Positions 48,875 to 58,874 of a DNA stretch of 64,000 nt are shown here, piece after piece (the stretch's first letter is position 1; each line of letters begins with the position of its first letter). This stretch comes from Metarhizium brunneum (lineage: Eukaryota; Ascomycota; Sordariomycetes; Hypocreales; Clavicipitaceae), in NCBI RefSeq assembly GCF_013426205.1, contig NC_089423.1, positions 1,798,001 through 1,862,000 of the forward strand, written 5' to 3'. Below the pieces are notes generated by a model. That model saw nothing but the letters and a program-made list of their open reading frames with translations, did no database searches and was not told the origin of the DNA. The position numbers and the translations under genes were made by a program.

Positions 48875-50686
48875 GCTGCGACGGTGAATTTTTAAAAGGG
48901 GCAAAAAAGCAAAGTCTAATCTATACCTAGAGAAAGGGAACAAGCGCATGGTTTTTTTTGTTTTTTTACATATTATAAGGAGTTATGGGAACTTGTAATT
49001 TAGAGTAGGAAGAACACGGGCCGGCAGTTGGACACCAGCCATCTTGGCCGAAGATATGTATATCTGTAGACGCAACACGCGCCCTTGGCTTAAAAATTTC
49101 CCAGGAACCTGAGCAACTGTTTCATATAAAGAGAGAAGTAGTAGTCCAGCGTTTGAACAACGCAAAAATGCTTCATCTTAGATTAGGGCATGTGTGACGT
49201 GTCAGTTATCACTTTGACACAATCCTTCATATGTTTTGCGACTGACTCGAGTCGGATCAGACAACCAGACAGGCCACGATATGCAGGATTCAATACATAG
49301 AGTACATGGCACTGGTTCAAAGACACCAATTTCAGGACCGTGGCAAATGCATTTTGGGCCTCTCCAAAATGCAATAATTACTATTCTGTTGCCTTCCCAA
49401 GTGGAGATTTGGAATCCTTCGTCTCTCCAAGGAAGCCCGACAAAGCCTGCGACCCCGTGTCAAGAAACGACGGCGGATTTGACAGGAGGAATTAATTTAT
49501 CGGCTTATCAGGTACTTCCTCCCCCCACATGCTCCTCATAATAAAATTCCCTTTAATTGGCCGTAACCCGCCTTCTCATGTCACACCTGGCTAACCATTC
49601 AGGGTTTAAATTGTAGATGGGCCAATCATGCACGCGGGAGCCGCCATTTCCGGCCGCTACGTCCTTCCAATGCGCCAGGCGGCTCTTCCCCTCCCACCCC
49701 TGAACGTTTGCATGTATGCGGTACCGCGGCAAGCGACCTTTTTTTTTTTTTTTTTGTGAATTGCTCGGCGGGCTCACTCTTTTTGCTAGGTGCGCTTAGC
49801 CCCCTACTACTTGGGTATTTATTGTATTAGAACTCTTCTTATATATATATTTAAGAAATTTATAGTAAAATCTATTTACCTATTATAATATATGTACTAA
49901 TATCTGGTATTATAATCTATTATGCATACAAGTATAAAGTCTGATAGCCAGGTCAGGTACCTGGTGAGGCGAGACTGCCGCGTGAGCGCACCTGCCTGGC
50001 AAAAAGAGTGAGCCCACCGACATGAGCAATTCACCCGACGTTGGAAGCAACTATCCTCAATTTGGCCGTCAGCAAGGCCATGAACAACAGGCCTATCCAT
50101 GGCAACAGTCCACCTTGGACGCGTGGACCTCCTCACATGAACTGGATGGAGCCTAACCCAATGAACGAGGCCGGGAATTTCGGGCTAGTACATCCAATTT
50201 GCCATCTGGCTTGCCTGCATCTGGTTGCACTCGTGCGCGCGCTCTAGTAGAGAGAGCTCTTGGCCCTGCAAGAGTCGGGTCCAATGATTTGAGATGCCAT
50301 GACTTGTGAACAAACGGGGAAGGAACCCTGCTCCGGACATCCTGCGAAGTTCGAGATGAGTAAATCCGCCTTGCTTGATGTGGAAATGGCTTGACTGCAT
50401 GTGGTCCGCCATGGAGGCATCGTCCAAGGCAATATTACCGTCTTGTTGGCTCGCTCGTCGAAGCTGACCTCTCTTGTCAAGTACGTATTTTTATTCTTTC
50501 CTCCCCCTTCTTTCCATTGCCATCGACCTTCTCCCAGAATTGCGCTAGGACTCCAGGTTGGGTCGGCGCCACCACTTCTTCTTTCGGAAGACTCTCATCG
50601 GCGCACGGATTGCGGGAATTGTCAGGGCGTTCCATCGAAATATTCATCAGATCCGTGGGGTGTGGTTGCGCCAAAATCTAATCGAG
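48875..50686. other. gene-free stretch containing a MITE-like element
   Basis: The 3' flank of the rhodopsin-domain gene, a 17-T run at 49739-49755, the inverted-repeat element listed separately, and the pyrimidine-rich leader of the amidase gene (about 50480-50540). No other gene was recognised. Confidence 0.5.
49756..50034. mobile_element. 279-bp MITE-like element with about 40-bp terminal inverted repeats
   Basis: The left end begins GTGAATTGCTCGGCGGGCTC and continues through ACTCTTTTTGCTAGGTGCGC. The right end, read on the minus strand, begins GTGAATTGCTCATGTCGGTG and continues through GGCTCACTCTTTTTGCCAGG to a GTGCGC. The two ends match over about 40 bp apart from a 5-bp and a 4-bp insertion on the right and a few substitutions. 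The interior (about 49810-49940) is very AT-rich and codes for nothing. A T-run lies against the left end; I could not identify a target-site duplication. Size, repeats and lack of coding fit a non-autonomous DNA transposon. Confidence 0.75.
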
Positions 50687-52623
50687 ATGCGATCTGCTCT
50701 GGTGTCACTCTTGGCCGCGGCTGCGGGAGCTTCAGCCACAAGTGCAGACGGTGTGTTCGAATTCACACCCAACTTGGTTCCGTTACAGGAGAATGCTGGC
50801 ACGGATAAGCTGTTCCCTATGGGGGACTGCTTTGGCTTCAAACTCGAGGAGGCTACAATTGATGGTATGCAAGAGGCCATGCGGAAAGGGACCCTGACGA
50901 GCGTGAAGCTGGTTACTTGTTACATGACGCGGACGTTCCAGACACAGCAGTATATCAAGTAGGTCGTCGCATTTTTTTCTTCATTTGCCTGCCAAGTTTT
51001 ATATATCCGAAGGCGTCATTCATGTCTTGCCAAGCAAGAATTACAAAAGGCTGACATGATTCGGCAGCTCTGTGATGCAAATCAACCCCGATGCACTCGC
51101 CATCGCCGCACAGCTCGACGACGAGCGTCGGCAGGGCAAGGTCCGTGGTCCTTTGCACGGAATTCCCTTCACTGTCAAGGACAATATTGGAACCAAGGAC
51201 AACCTTGAAACCACCGCCGGTAGCTGGGCCTTGCTCGGTAGCCGAGTACCCCGTGATGCTTATGTCGTTGCCAAGCTGCGCAAAGCCGGCGCTGTGCTGT
51301 TTGGAAAAGCCACCCTCAGTGAGTGGGCAGACATGCGAAGCAACAATTACTCCGAGGGATACTCTGGGCGTGGTGGACAATGCAGGAGCGCGTACAACTT
51401 CACCGTGAACCCTGGAGGCAGCTCTTCTGGCAGCGGTGTTGGTGTTGCTGCCAACTGCATTGCTTTCTCCTTGGGAACTGAGACGGATGGCAGTGGTGAG
51501 TCTACCTTTTGTGACGCCCAATGTCATTAATTTTGCCTGCTCCAGACGGCTGGTGCTGTATAAACGATTGAAGAATACCAGTCTAACAGACGCAGTCATC
51601 AACCCTGCCATGAGAAACTCCATCGTAGGTTTCAAGCCCACCGTCGGCCTCACGTCGCGCGGCGGTGTCATTCCTGAAACAGAACACCAGGACTCAGTTG
51701 GCACATTCGGTCGCACTGTCCGCGACGCCGTCTACGCACTCGATGCCATCTACGGCGTCGACTGCCATGATAACTACACAACTGCGCAGAGGGGCAAGAC
51801 TCCCAAGAGAGGCTATGCTCAATTTCTCACCACCAAAGAAACCCTTAAGAATGCCACCTTTGGCATTCCCTGGAATAGCTTCTGGGTACATGCCAGTGCC
51901 GAGCACCAGCGTACTTTGGTGTCTCTCGTCAAGCTCATTGAAGACGCTGGCGCCACCATCGTTAACAACACCGAAATTACAAACTACGAAACCATCGTCT
52001 CCCCTGACGGGTGGAACTGGGACTACGGCACCACGCGTGGCTTTCCCAACGAGTCAGAGTACACCTACATCAAGGTCGACTTCTACAACAACATCAACAA
52101 GTACCTCGCCAAACTCAGAAACACAAACATCCGTACCATCGACGACATCGTCAAGTACAACCTGGACAATGACGGCAGCCAAGGCGGCAACCCCTGGCCC
52201 CTGGGTAACCCGGCGTGGTTCTCTGGCCAGGACGGGTTCCTGGCGTCCCTCGAAACGAAGGGCATCCAGGACGAGACGTACTGGCAGGCACTCAATTTTT
52301 GCCAGTCCACTACCCGTGGCGGCATCGACGACGCCCTCCGCCACGAGAACAAGATGCTGAGCGGGCTCTTGGTCCCCTCTAATGTTGCCCAGAGCTATCA
52401 GATTTCGGCACAAGCTGGCTACCCGGCTATCACGGTGCCTGCGGGCATCGACGACGAGTCGGGCATGGGCTACGGCTTGGCTATTTTGCACACGGCCTGG
52501 GCGGAAGAGGAGCTCGTGAGATGGGGCAGTGCTATTGAGGACCTGACCAAGGGTACGCAGTATGCGAGAACGTTGCCGAAGTGGAGGGGATATATGCAGA
52601 GAAACCTTCCCGTTCCCCTGTGA
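50687..52623 (+). CDS. secreted amidase-signature hydrolase
   Basis: Three exons, 50687-50958, 51068-51495 and 51596-52623, give about 575 residues. A signal peptide (MRSALVSLLAAAAGASA) suggests export. The amidase-signature core follows: catalytic Lys128 in PFTVKDNI, the Gly/Ser loop PGGSSSGSGVGVAAN with the bridging Ser near 209-210, and the nucleophile Ser233 in GTETDGS, which spans the second splice junction. C-terminal sequence includes SYQISAQAGYPAITVPAGID. Family members cleave carboxylic amides by a Ser-cisSer-Lys triad; substrate cannot be predicted. It is often annotated by similarity as GatA, but the signal peptide argues against a role in tRNA amidation. Introns are 109 and 100 bp, GT..AG. 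It lies next to nitrogen-compound catabolism genes. Confidence 0.9.
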
Positions 52624-53269
52624 GCGATGCAGAGAGGCTGCTTCTTTTTTTTTTAAATTTTCGTTTTGTGCGCATATTTAAACAGTTACAGAGAATCACT
52701 AATGGGTACTCACTTACCAATAGAAGTAGACACGTTGCTGAAACTTCCCAAGTATATATGTTTCTATGTATATATCTATAGTCTTTTCATGCTTCTTCCG
52801 CGCACATGGTTGCCTACGTAGTTGCATGCGAGCAAGAAGCTCGACATTGGCCGGCAGCCACGGACTTTGCTGGGAATTCAATCAAATGAAAACTCCCAGC
52901 CGCCCTGTAAAGAAACTCGGCCCCCTAATCACAGACTGCAGTGCCTGCGACTCTGAGATGCCAGAGGTTGATGCATTGGATTCGAGTCTTGCCATAACAC
53001 CAAATGGCAACTCGGCTGGTCAGAGTCCACCGCGTGAGCTCAATGTCCCAATGAGAGACGTGTCCCGGAAATCCTCCAACACTCACAAAGCTCGACAAGC
53101 CAAACAAAACCCCAGCGCAACCTTGCAAAATCGTGGTGGACTCACCGTCGACGCTTATGTAAATGACGCAAGTAGCATATCCAACCGCGGCAAGCCCAAC
53201 TTCCAACTTCTCACCCACAACTCTTCCTCGCAACCCCAAAAAAAACCCTCGGACGCACCGCCAACAACC
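52624..53269. other. spacer and leader of the VOC gene
   Basis: The frame of the downstream VOC gene stays open back to 52766 (168 codons) and includes an in-frame ATG at about 52886. The sequence is rich in Ser, Asn, Pro and Lys with no domain, so I treat it as leader rather than coding. The alternative is a disordered N-terminal extension. Confidence 0.4.
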
Positions 53270-53668
53270 ATGAGGTGCCACATCTCCCACGTAGCCCTCG
53301 TGGTCAAAGACTACGACGAAGCCATATCCTTCTACAGCAAGCTACACTTCACCCTGGTGGAGGACAGGTTCGTCCCCGCCCAGTCCAAACGCTGGGTCAC
53401 CATGCGCCCTCCCGGCGCGGGCCCCGACGCCGCCACCATTGTCCTGCAGAAGGCCAACACGGAGGAGCAGCTCGCCGCCGTGGGGAACCAGTCCGGCGGC
53501 CGGGTCTTTCTGTTCCTCGAGACGGACGACTTTGACAGGGACTACAGGAGCATGAGCCAGGCGGGCGTGGAGTGGGTGCGGGAGCCGGTCGTGCAGGAGT
53601 ATGGAAAGGTGGGCGTTTGGAGGGATCTGTATGGCAACCAGTGGGATTTGATCGAGCGGAACAAATAA
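53270..53668 (+). CDS. VOC (glyoxalase/bleomycin-resistance fold) protein
   Basis: A single exon encodes 132 residues from an ATG in an ACCATGAGG context. MRCHISHVALVVKDYDEAIS starts the first beta-alpha-beta-beta-beta unit; the second contains VFLFLETDDFDRDYRSMSQA and ends VWRDLYGNQWDLIERN. This is one VOC domain, which usually works as a dimer with a metal site built from His and Glu residues. The nearest-looking group is the bacterial-type 'glyoxalase/extradiol dioxygenase family' protein rather than glyoxalase I itself. The substrate is unknown. GC-rich codon use and absence of introns, as in the neighbouring aldehyde dehydrogenase and choline oxidase, may hint at a transferred origin, but this is inference. 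Confidence 0.8.
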   Translation: MRCHISHVALVVKDYDEAISFYSKLHFTLVEDRFVPAQSKRWVTMRPPGAGPDAATIVLQKANTEEQLAAVGNQSGGRVFLFLETDDFDRDYRSMSQAGVEWVREPVVQEYGKVGVWRDLYGNQWDLIERNK

Positions 53669-54129
53669 GTCGTTGAGCGTTTTGTTGAATCGAGAAGGAT
53701 GGGGGTTGGAGAGCCGAGGACTTTGCTGGAGACTGCGGCGTTGTAGGGTAGATGCCATAGACGGGGGAAGAGGAAAGGAGGACTACCGGCGCTGGACACT
53801 GTTTTCGGAGAGTTGTGCCTTCATCCAAGGATAGTAGAGCACCTTTTTTTGAAAACAAATTTCTCGTACTGTGATTGTGGTGAAATACTCCATACGTGTG
53901 TCATGTACAAGGGCCCTTCAAAGGATTTTGTCCAGATTGACTTGTTCTGGCTTGCCAGTTAATAACACAACAGCCATGCATTGAGCCGGCCTGCGCTACA
54001 ATTCCATCAGAATGCACCGTACATACAAAGACTAGACGAGTGGCTTCATATACAAAATTGACTACGCAATTCGCTAAATACGTCCTCCAAATTTCCATTT
54101 CATTCCCGATTCTCCTTTACCCATACTCA
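53669..54129. other. tail-to-tail spacer
   Basis: Convergent 3' flanks of the VOC and betaine aldehyde dehydrogenase genes. Nothing recognised. Confidence 0.5.
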
Positions 54130-55659
54130 TTACAACTTGGCAAACATCCCTTTGCAGGCGCCCTTGCCCAACTGCACCAAGGTACTCTTGACTCTCATAT
54201 ACGCCTGGATGCCTTCGTGCCCATTCTCCAATCCGATACCACTCATCTTCCATCCTCCCACAGGCATTTCCGCCGGTGACTCACCCCACGTATTAATCCA
54301 GGTGATGCCCGCATCCAGCTGTCTCAGCACGTCCTGCGCAAGACCAACATCACTCGACACCACACCAGCAGCAAGACCCATGGGCGTGTCGTTTGCTCGT
54401 CGAACCACCTCTGCCACCCAGTCCTCCCGAGACTTACCCGCCACCTTGTACGGCAGGACGCACATTACAGGACCAAAGATTTCCTCACGAGCCACCCGCA
54501 TGTTGTCGGTGCAGTTGGTGAAGATGACGGGGGGGACCCAGAAACCGCCCGGGGTGGGCTTGTCCTTTTGGGAATCGACAGAACCGTCGTAGAGGACCTT
54601 GGCGCGGTCAACGTCCTTGCCATGCTTGATGTACATGTTGATCTTGTCGCGTTGGGCGGCGCTGACGACGGGGCCGAAGTTGGTCTTTTCATCGCGGGGC
54701 AGGCCCATGCGTATGCCTTCGCGGCAGCGCTGGACAAGGGCCTTTTCGACGGCGGCGAGCAAGGTGTCTGGAACAAAGACGCGGGTGCCGTTGGTGCAGA
54801 CTTGACCGGTGGAGAAGAAGTTGGCGGCCATGGCGACGTCAGCCGCTTCGTCGACATCGGCGTCGGGGAGAATCACAACGGGACTCTTGCCGCCGAGTTC
54901 CATGGTGACGCTCTTCATGCTCTTGACAGCCTCGCTGGCTACCTTGCTGCCGGTGCTGACCTGGCCGGTGAAGCTCACCTTGGCAATGTCGGGGTGGGCA
55001 ACCAGCGGCGCGCCAACGGCGGGACCATCGCCGTAGACAACATTGAACACGCCAGCGGGCAAACCAGCCTCGACGTAAATCTGTGCCAGGGTGTTTCCAT
55101 GCAGAGGCGTAACTTCGCTGGGCTTGTATACCATGCAGTTGCCGGCGGCCAAGCAAGCTGCCGACTTCCACAGCGCAATTTGAATTGGATAATTCCACGC
55201 GCCAATACCCGCACAAACACCCAGTGGCTCGTGAGTCGTCAGAATATATGCATCCTGGCGGAGGCGGGTATGCTGGCCGGGAAGGCCACCAGCAATGAAC
55301 TGGGCGTAGTACTCGAGGACGTCGGCACCAGTGACTACGTCGACAGTGGACGTCTCACACCAGGCCTTGCCCGTGTCGAGAGTCTCGGTGAGGGCGAGTG
55401 CGTCGTTGCGCTCGCGCAGGAGAGCAGCAGCGCGGAGGAGAATGGCAGCTCGCTTGGGTGCCGGGGTCTGCGACCAGACGGGGAAAGCTGCTCGCGCAGC
55501 AGCGACGGCGTCATTGAGCTGCGCGGGAGTGGTGGTGTAGATGGTTGCAAGAGGCTCGCCGGTGGTCGGGTCGATGGATTTGAATGTCGAAGAGGAAGAG
55601 GAGGTTTGAGGCTGTGGTCTGCCGGAGTGGAAGGTGTGAATCTCGGTTGCGAATGTCAT
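54130..55659 (-). CDS. betaine aldehyde dehydrogenase (BADH), PTS1-terminated
   Basis: A single exon encodes 509 residues. It is a complete NAD(P)-dependent aldehyde dehydrogenase: Asn156 in GAWNYP, Lys179 in YKPSE, Glu254 in MELGGKSP and catalytic Cys288 in FFSTGQVCTNGTRVF, with the C-terminal AGITWINTWGESPAEMPVGG typical of BADH-type enzymes. It would oxidise betaine aldehyde to glycine betaine. The last residues are FAKL; AKL is a standard PTS1, so peroxisomal location is predicted. Together with the divergent choline oxidase it makes a two-step choline-to-betaine route. The call rests on family pattern plus context; a different aminoaldehyde substrate is possible. A very long open frame runs antisense over it, an artefact of GC-rich third positions. 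Confidence 0.9.
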   Translation of the reverse strand: MTFATEIHTFHSGRPQPQTSSSSSTFKSIDPTTGEPLATIYTTTPAQLNDAVAAARAAFPVWSQTPAPKRAAILLRAAALLRERNDALALTETLDTGKAWCETSTVDVVTGADVLEYYAQFIAGGLPGQHTRLRQDAYILTTHEPLGVCAGIGAWNYPIQIALWKSAACLAAGNCMVYKPSEVTPLHGNTLAQIYVEAGLPAGVFNVVYGDGPAVGAPLVAHPDIAKVSFTGQVSTGSKVASEAVKSMKSVTMELGGKSPVVILPDADVDEAADVAMAANFFSTGQVCTNGTRVFVPDTLLAAVEKALVQRCREGIRMGLPRDEKTNFGPVVSAAQRDKINMYIKHGKDVDRAKVLYDGSVDSQKDKPTPGGFWVPPVIFTNCTDNMRVAREEIFGPVMCVLPYKVAGKSREDWVAEVVRRANDTPMGLAAGVVSSDVGLAQDVLRQLDAGITWINTWGESPAEMPVGGWKMSGIGLENGHEGIQAYMRVKSTLVQLGKGACKGMFAKL

Positions 55660-56148
55660 GATGGCGGTTCAAAGGAAGCTGTGGACCTCGGAAGCTCTTG
55701 AAGCTTTTGAAGCTTTTGAAGCCCTTAAGCTCTGGAGGCTCTAGCGGCTCTTTAAGCTGTGTCTTTCGTATGCGAGCTGCAGTGTGTGGTGTTAGCTGCA
55801 AAAGTGAACCCAGCTCCTGTCAAGATGCACAGTGTTGGTGATCTCTACCAAGAAACACCTGCACGGAGTAGATGGATTGGCAGGACGTCAGTGAGAATGG
55901 CAATGGTGATGCTATGGTGAGGATTCTAGGAAACGACGATCCGCGCGAAGTGGGCAAGAGCGGGTGGATCCATGGTGTCGCAGGTCGAGCTCTCGCCGAG
56001 ACGCCCACGCCGCCCCAAGACGCCGAAATGTCCGAAGCGGTCCGTCGGTTGGCTCCTACGGTGTCGCACCGCGCCTCAGACTGCGGTGCCGCCGACAGGT
56101 CCGCTGGTGGCACTGCCAGCTTTCCGCGCATGTTATTGATGGCTGTGT

Positions 56149-56175
56149 GTATGTATGTATGTATGTATGTATGTA
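56149..56175. repeat. (GTAT)n microsatellite
   Basis: About six and a half tandem tetranucleotide units in the divergent spacer. Confidence 0.85.
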
Positions 56176-57937
56176 CTGATGCAGCCATCAGTCCCCCACG
56201 TGCTACATGCAATTCTCGGGGCAGAACCCTTGTCTTGTCCGTCTTGCACCAACATGAACAAACTCACCTGCAAGTGAGCCAGCAATATCCTTGGAAGCTG
56301 GAAAGCGGTGGCTCGATGGCTGGGAAGGCGAATTCAGCCGCCAATTCAATGGTGGGCTCTGCGGTGGCCACCACGCAACCGGCTCCCCGAGAGACACCAT
56401 CAATGCATCCAACACTCTACTCCGTACTCCAAAGTCCGTCATGTCACGGCTTGGCGGCAGTTCACAAAGTACTACTCCGTGCATAGTGCTAGTATTGATT
56501 GACTCGCGTTGACCTTATCACGCCCACCGCGGCAATCCAAGGTTGGAAGTTCGGCTGCATATGGGGCCATCGGGGGGCATCCCGGTGGATCCTGTTACGA
56601 ATTGTGAATTGTGAGTTGTGCCGACGACGACAACATCCACTCTGAGGGCGGTGAAGCCACCTGTCTCGAGTAAATTATTCTTGCCTTTTCCATTTTTTTG
56701 CGTTTCTGCTCAGTCGGATTTGGTGGGGAAGAGAGGGGCACAACGACGTCATTGCTTCTTGGTGCAATGTAGATTTGGTTGCCGTTTGCGGTCTGTCGAA
56801 GCGAAAGTTTTGCATGGCATAATGTTGGAAATGTGCTGCGATTCAAGCCGGTTAGGAAAGAAGGCAAAAGGTAGGGATCCTACCGTGTACGTGTAGGCTG
56901 AGTCCAGGGAATATTGTCGTCAATTTGTCTGGCGGTAGTTGCACCCTAGCAACTCGACCAACTGCTTGGATTAAGCCATCGATTTTTTTGGAACCATATT
57001 CAGGTCTAGCGCGGCAGAGTCTTCTGTCTTCAAAACATCAGCTCATGGCTACTCCGTACGTCTCAAGGAGATCCAGCCGCTTGGATCATGTTGAAGCGAT
57101 CCTGACCACTCCGTATCCCCTCGTCGTTCTCTTGGCAGGACCCCCAGGCCCCATGCACTCCTCAGATCATGGGTTGGCGTGAGGGGCTTTGAGATTGCAC
57201 AGCAGCACGTTGGCAACCTGCTGAATCTGTATATCCAAGATTCGAGGATAGATGGTTCCTACCACCTTTAGCAACAGACACGAGAACACTGCCACTCTGA
57301 TTGATCTGGCAGCCCCTCGTTTTGGACCGCACTTCAAAGACTCCGCGCAGACGCCGAATGCCGAACATGTCGTCTTTCGGTATAGAAATATTGATATTTC
57401 TGGCCAACCATCCATGGCCCTTACGATGAGCTTGAAGTCGAGTAGTCTTCAGTGGCGCCGCCTCCCCCTCACATTGATCATGTCGCTCACAATGCCATGG
57501 TTGTGAGAAGGGGCAACAGAATGGGGCGCGGCACCACTGTGTTTCGTTTCACCCCATGCCTGTAGTAGTATGTAGACGGTCGTGGAAGTCTTTGGGAGGA
57601 AATAATAAAAGCCTGCTACCGGATGGCTGCTGGTTAATCCCCCCCCGCGTTTTTTGCGGCGGAGGACCGGGTCTTGGTCCTCTCGGCGCTTTCGATTTGT
57701 GTTGCGACTAAATGGCCAGACATGGGCTCTTGATGTGAAACCATCAATTGATCCATTGAATTTCCAGCCAATGCCATTGGCGTCCTATCCAGCCACTGCC
57801 AGAATCTACACCACCCGGACTTGCGCCATGTCTGCTCGCGAAAGATATTGACATGTATCCAGTTCTGCAGCAGAAACATCCCGCAGTGTTCCAGCAATCC
57901 AACTCTGCCCTGTCGAAAACTGGAGCTGTGTTTCTTG

Positions 57938-57964
57938 AAAAAAAAAAAAAAAAAAAAAAAAAAA
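57938..57964. repeat. 27-base poly-A run
   Basis: An uninterrupted A run, the longest homopolymer in the window. It could mark the end of an old retroposed sequence, but no element is recognisable beside it. Confidence 0.8.
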
Positions 57965-58874
57965 CAATGCATTCAAAGAGCTGTTCCCTCGGTACCCAAT
58001 AGGCCAATGGATCCGGAATACCAGTCTGCGCAGAACATTGTGCAGCTGGTATCAGCCTTTTGTGGCGGTCCATCAAATTGAAGCCTCGTTTCCGTCAAAT
58101 GCATCTTGGCTACTCCACTGGCGCATGTCGCCAGCCTTGTAAGCAAGCCTCCTGTAGATAGTCCCGCTCTTTGCTCGCCCGTCTCCACGTTGTGTCTGCA
58201 TGGCTGCTCAGTCCATGCATTTCATCATACGGTGTTGCGTCACCCAGCCTCATCTGTCCGAGACAGTTTGCGTCTAGGATCAGCACACGGCTTTCGGGCT
58301 GCCCTGGTCATCATCCACCCTCCTTCATAGCCCCAGAATTTTCCTGGGATAATTTGCCTTCTCACTGGTCCAACCGCCGGTGAAGATGCTTTTCTGCCCC
58401 GGTACTGTCTATTCTGCTTGAGTCGGTTCTAGCTGGCCTTCGTGAATGCTGGCCGCCGGCTCAGAGGTCCACTGTACCTCATGGACCAACAACTAGAAAC
58501 CAACAAGAGAAAAAAAAATTGTGCCAGAAGAAGCTAAGAACCCCAGGGTCCCCTCCCCGTCGTGTGATGCCGAGCTGTGCGAACGGTGGCTTGCAACTTG
58601 ACTTAAATCTGCCTCGCCCGCTCTCATCCTACTCTTGTGCTCTTTACTTCCACTTAAACCTGCCTTGTTCATCTCCCGTCCTCCTCACTCCAAAGAGTCA
58701 ACTCGTGAGACTGCTAAGCCCAATCATTAAAGCAGGTTCACAGGTGCGGGACGTTGCGACTTACACTCGTCGTTCCAACCTCATCGTCTATCCCAAGCTT
58801 GACTTGACCCTTCTGGAGCTTCAATTGAGCTTCCTGTTAGCTGGAACGGTCATAATTAATTCAGTCAAGCCAAA

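Larger units (their letters stand above)
55660..58874. promoter_or_regulatory. 3.2-kb divergent upstream region of the BADH and choline oxidase genes
   Basis: The two betaine-pathway genes point away from this block, so it holds both promoters. It contains dispersed motif copies at 55862-55870, 56418-56430, 56473-56481, 57050-57060 and 57108-57116, a tetranucleotide microsatellite and a 27-A run. The last 300 bases are a CT-rich leader for choline oxidase. A 204-codon frame at 55872-56486 (+) spans the microsatellite and has no domain. I saw no pathway-specific regulator gene in between. Confidence 0.45.

Noticed and set aside
54568..55701. 377-codon open frame antisense to the BADH gene
   Set aside because: It mirrors a GC-rich, intact aldehyde dehydrogenase. 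Open antisense frames are expected there, and the peptide has no domain.
55872..56486. 204-codon open frame in the divergent betaine spacer
   Set aside because: It runs through the tetranucleotide microsatellite and has no recognisable features.
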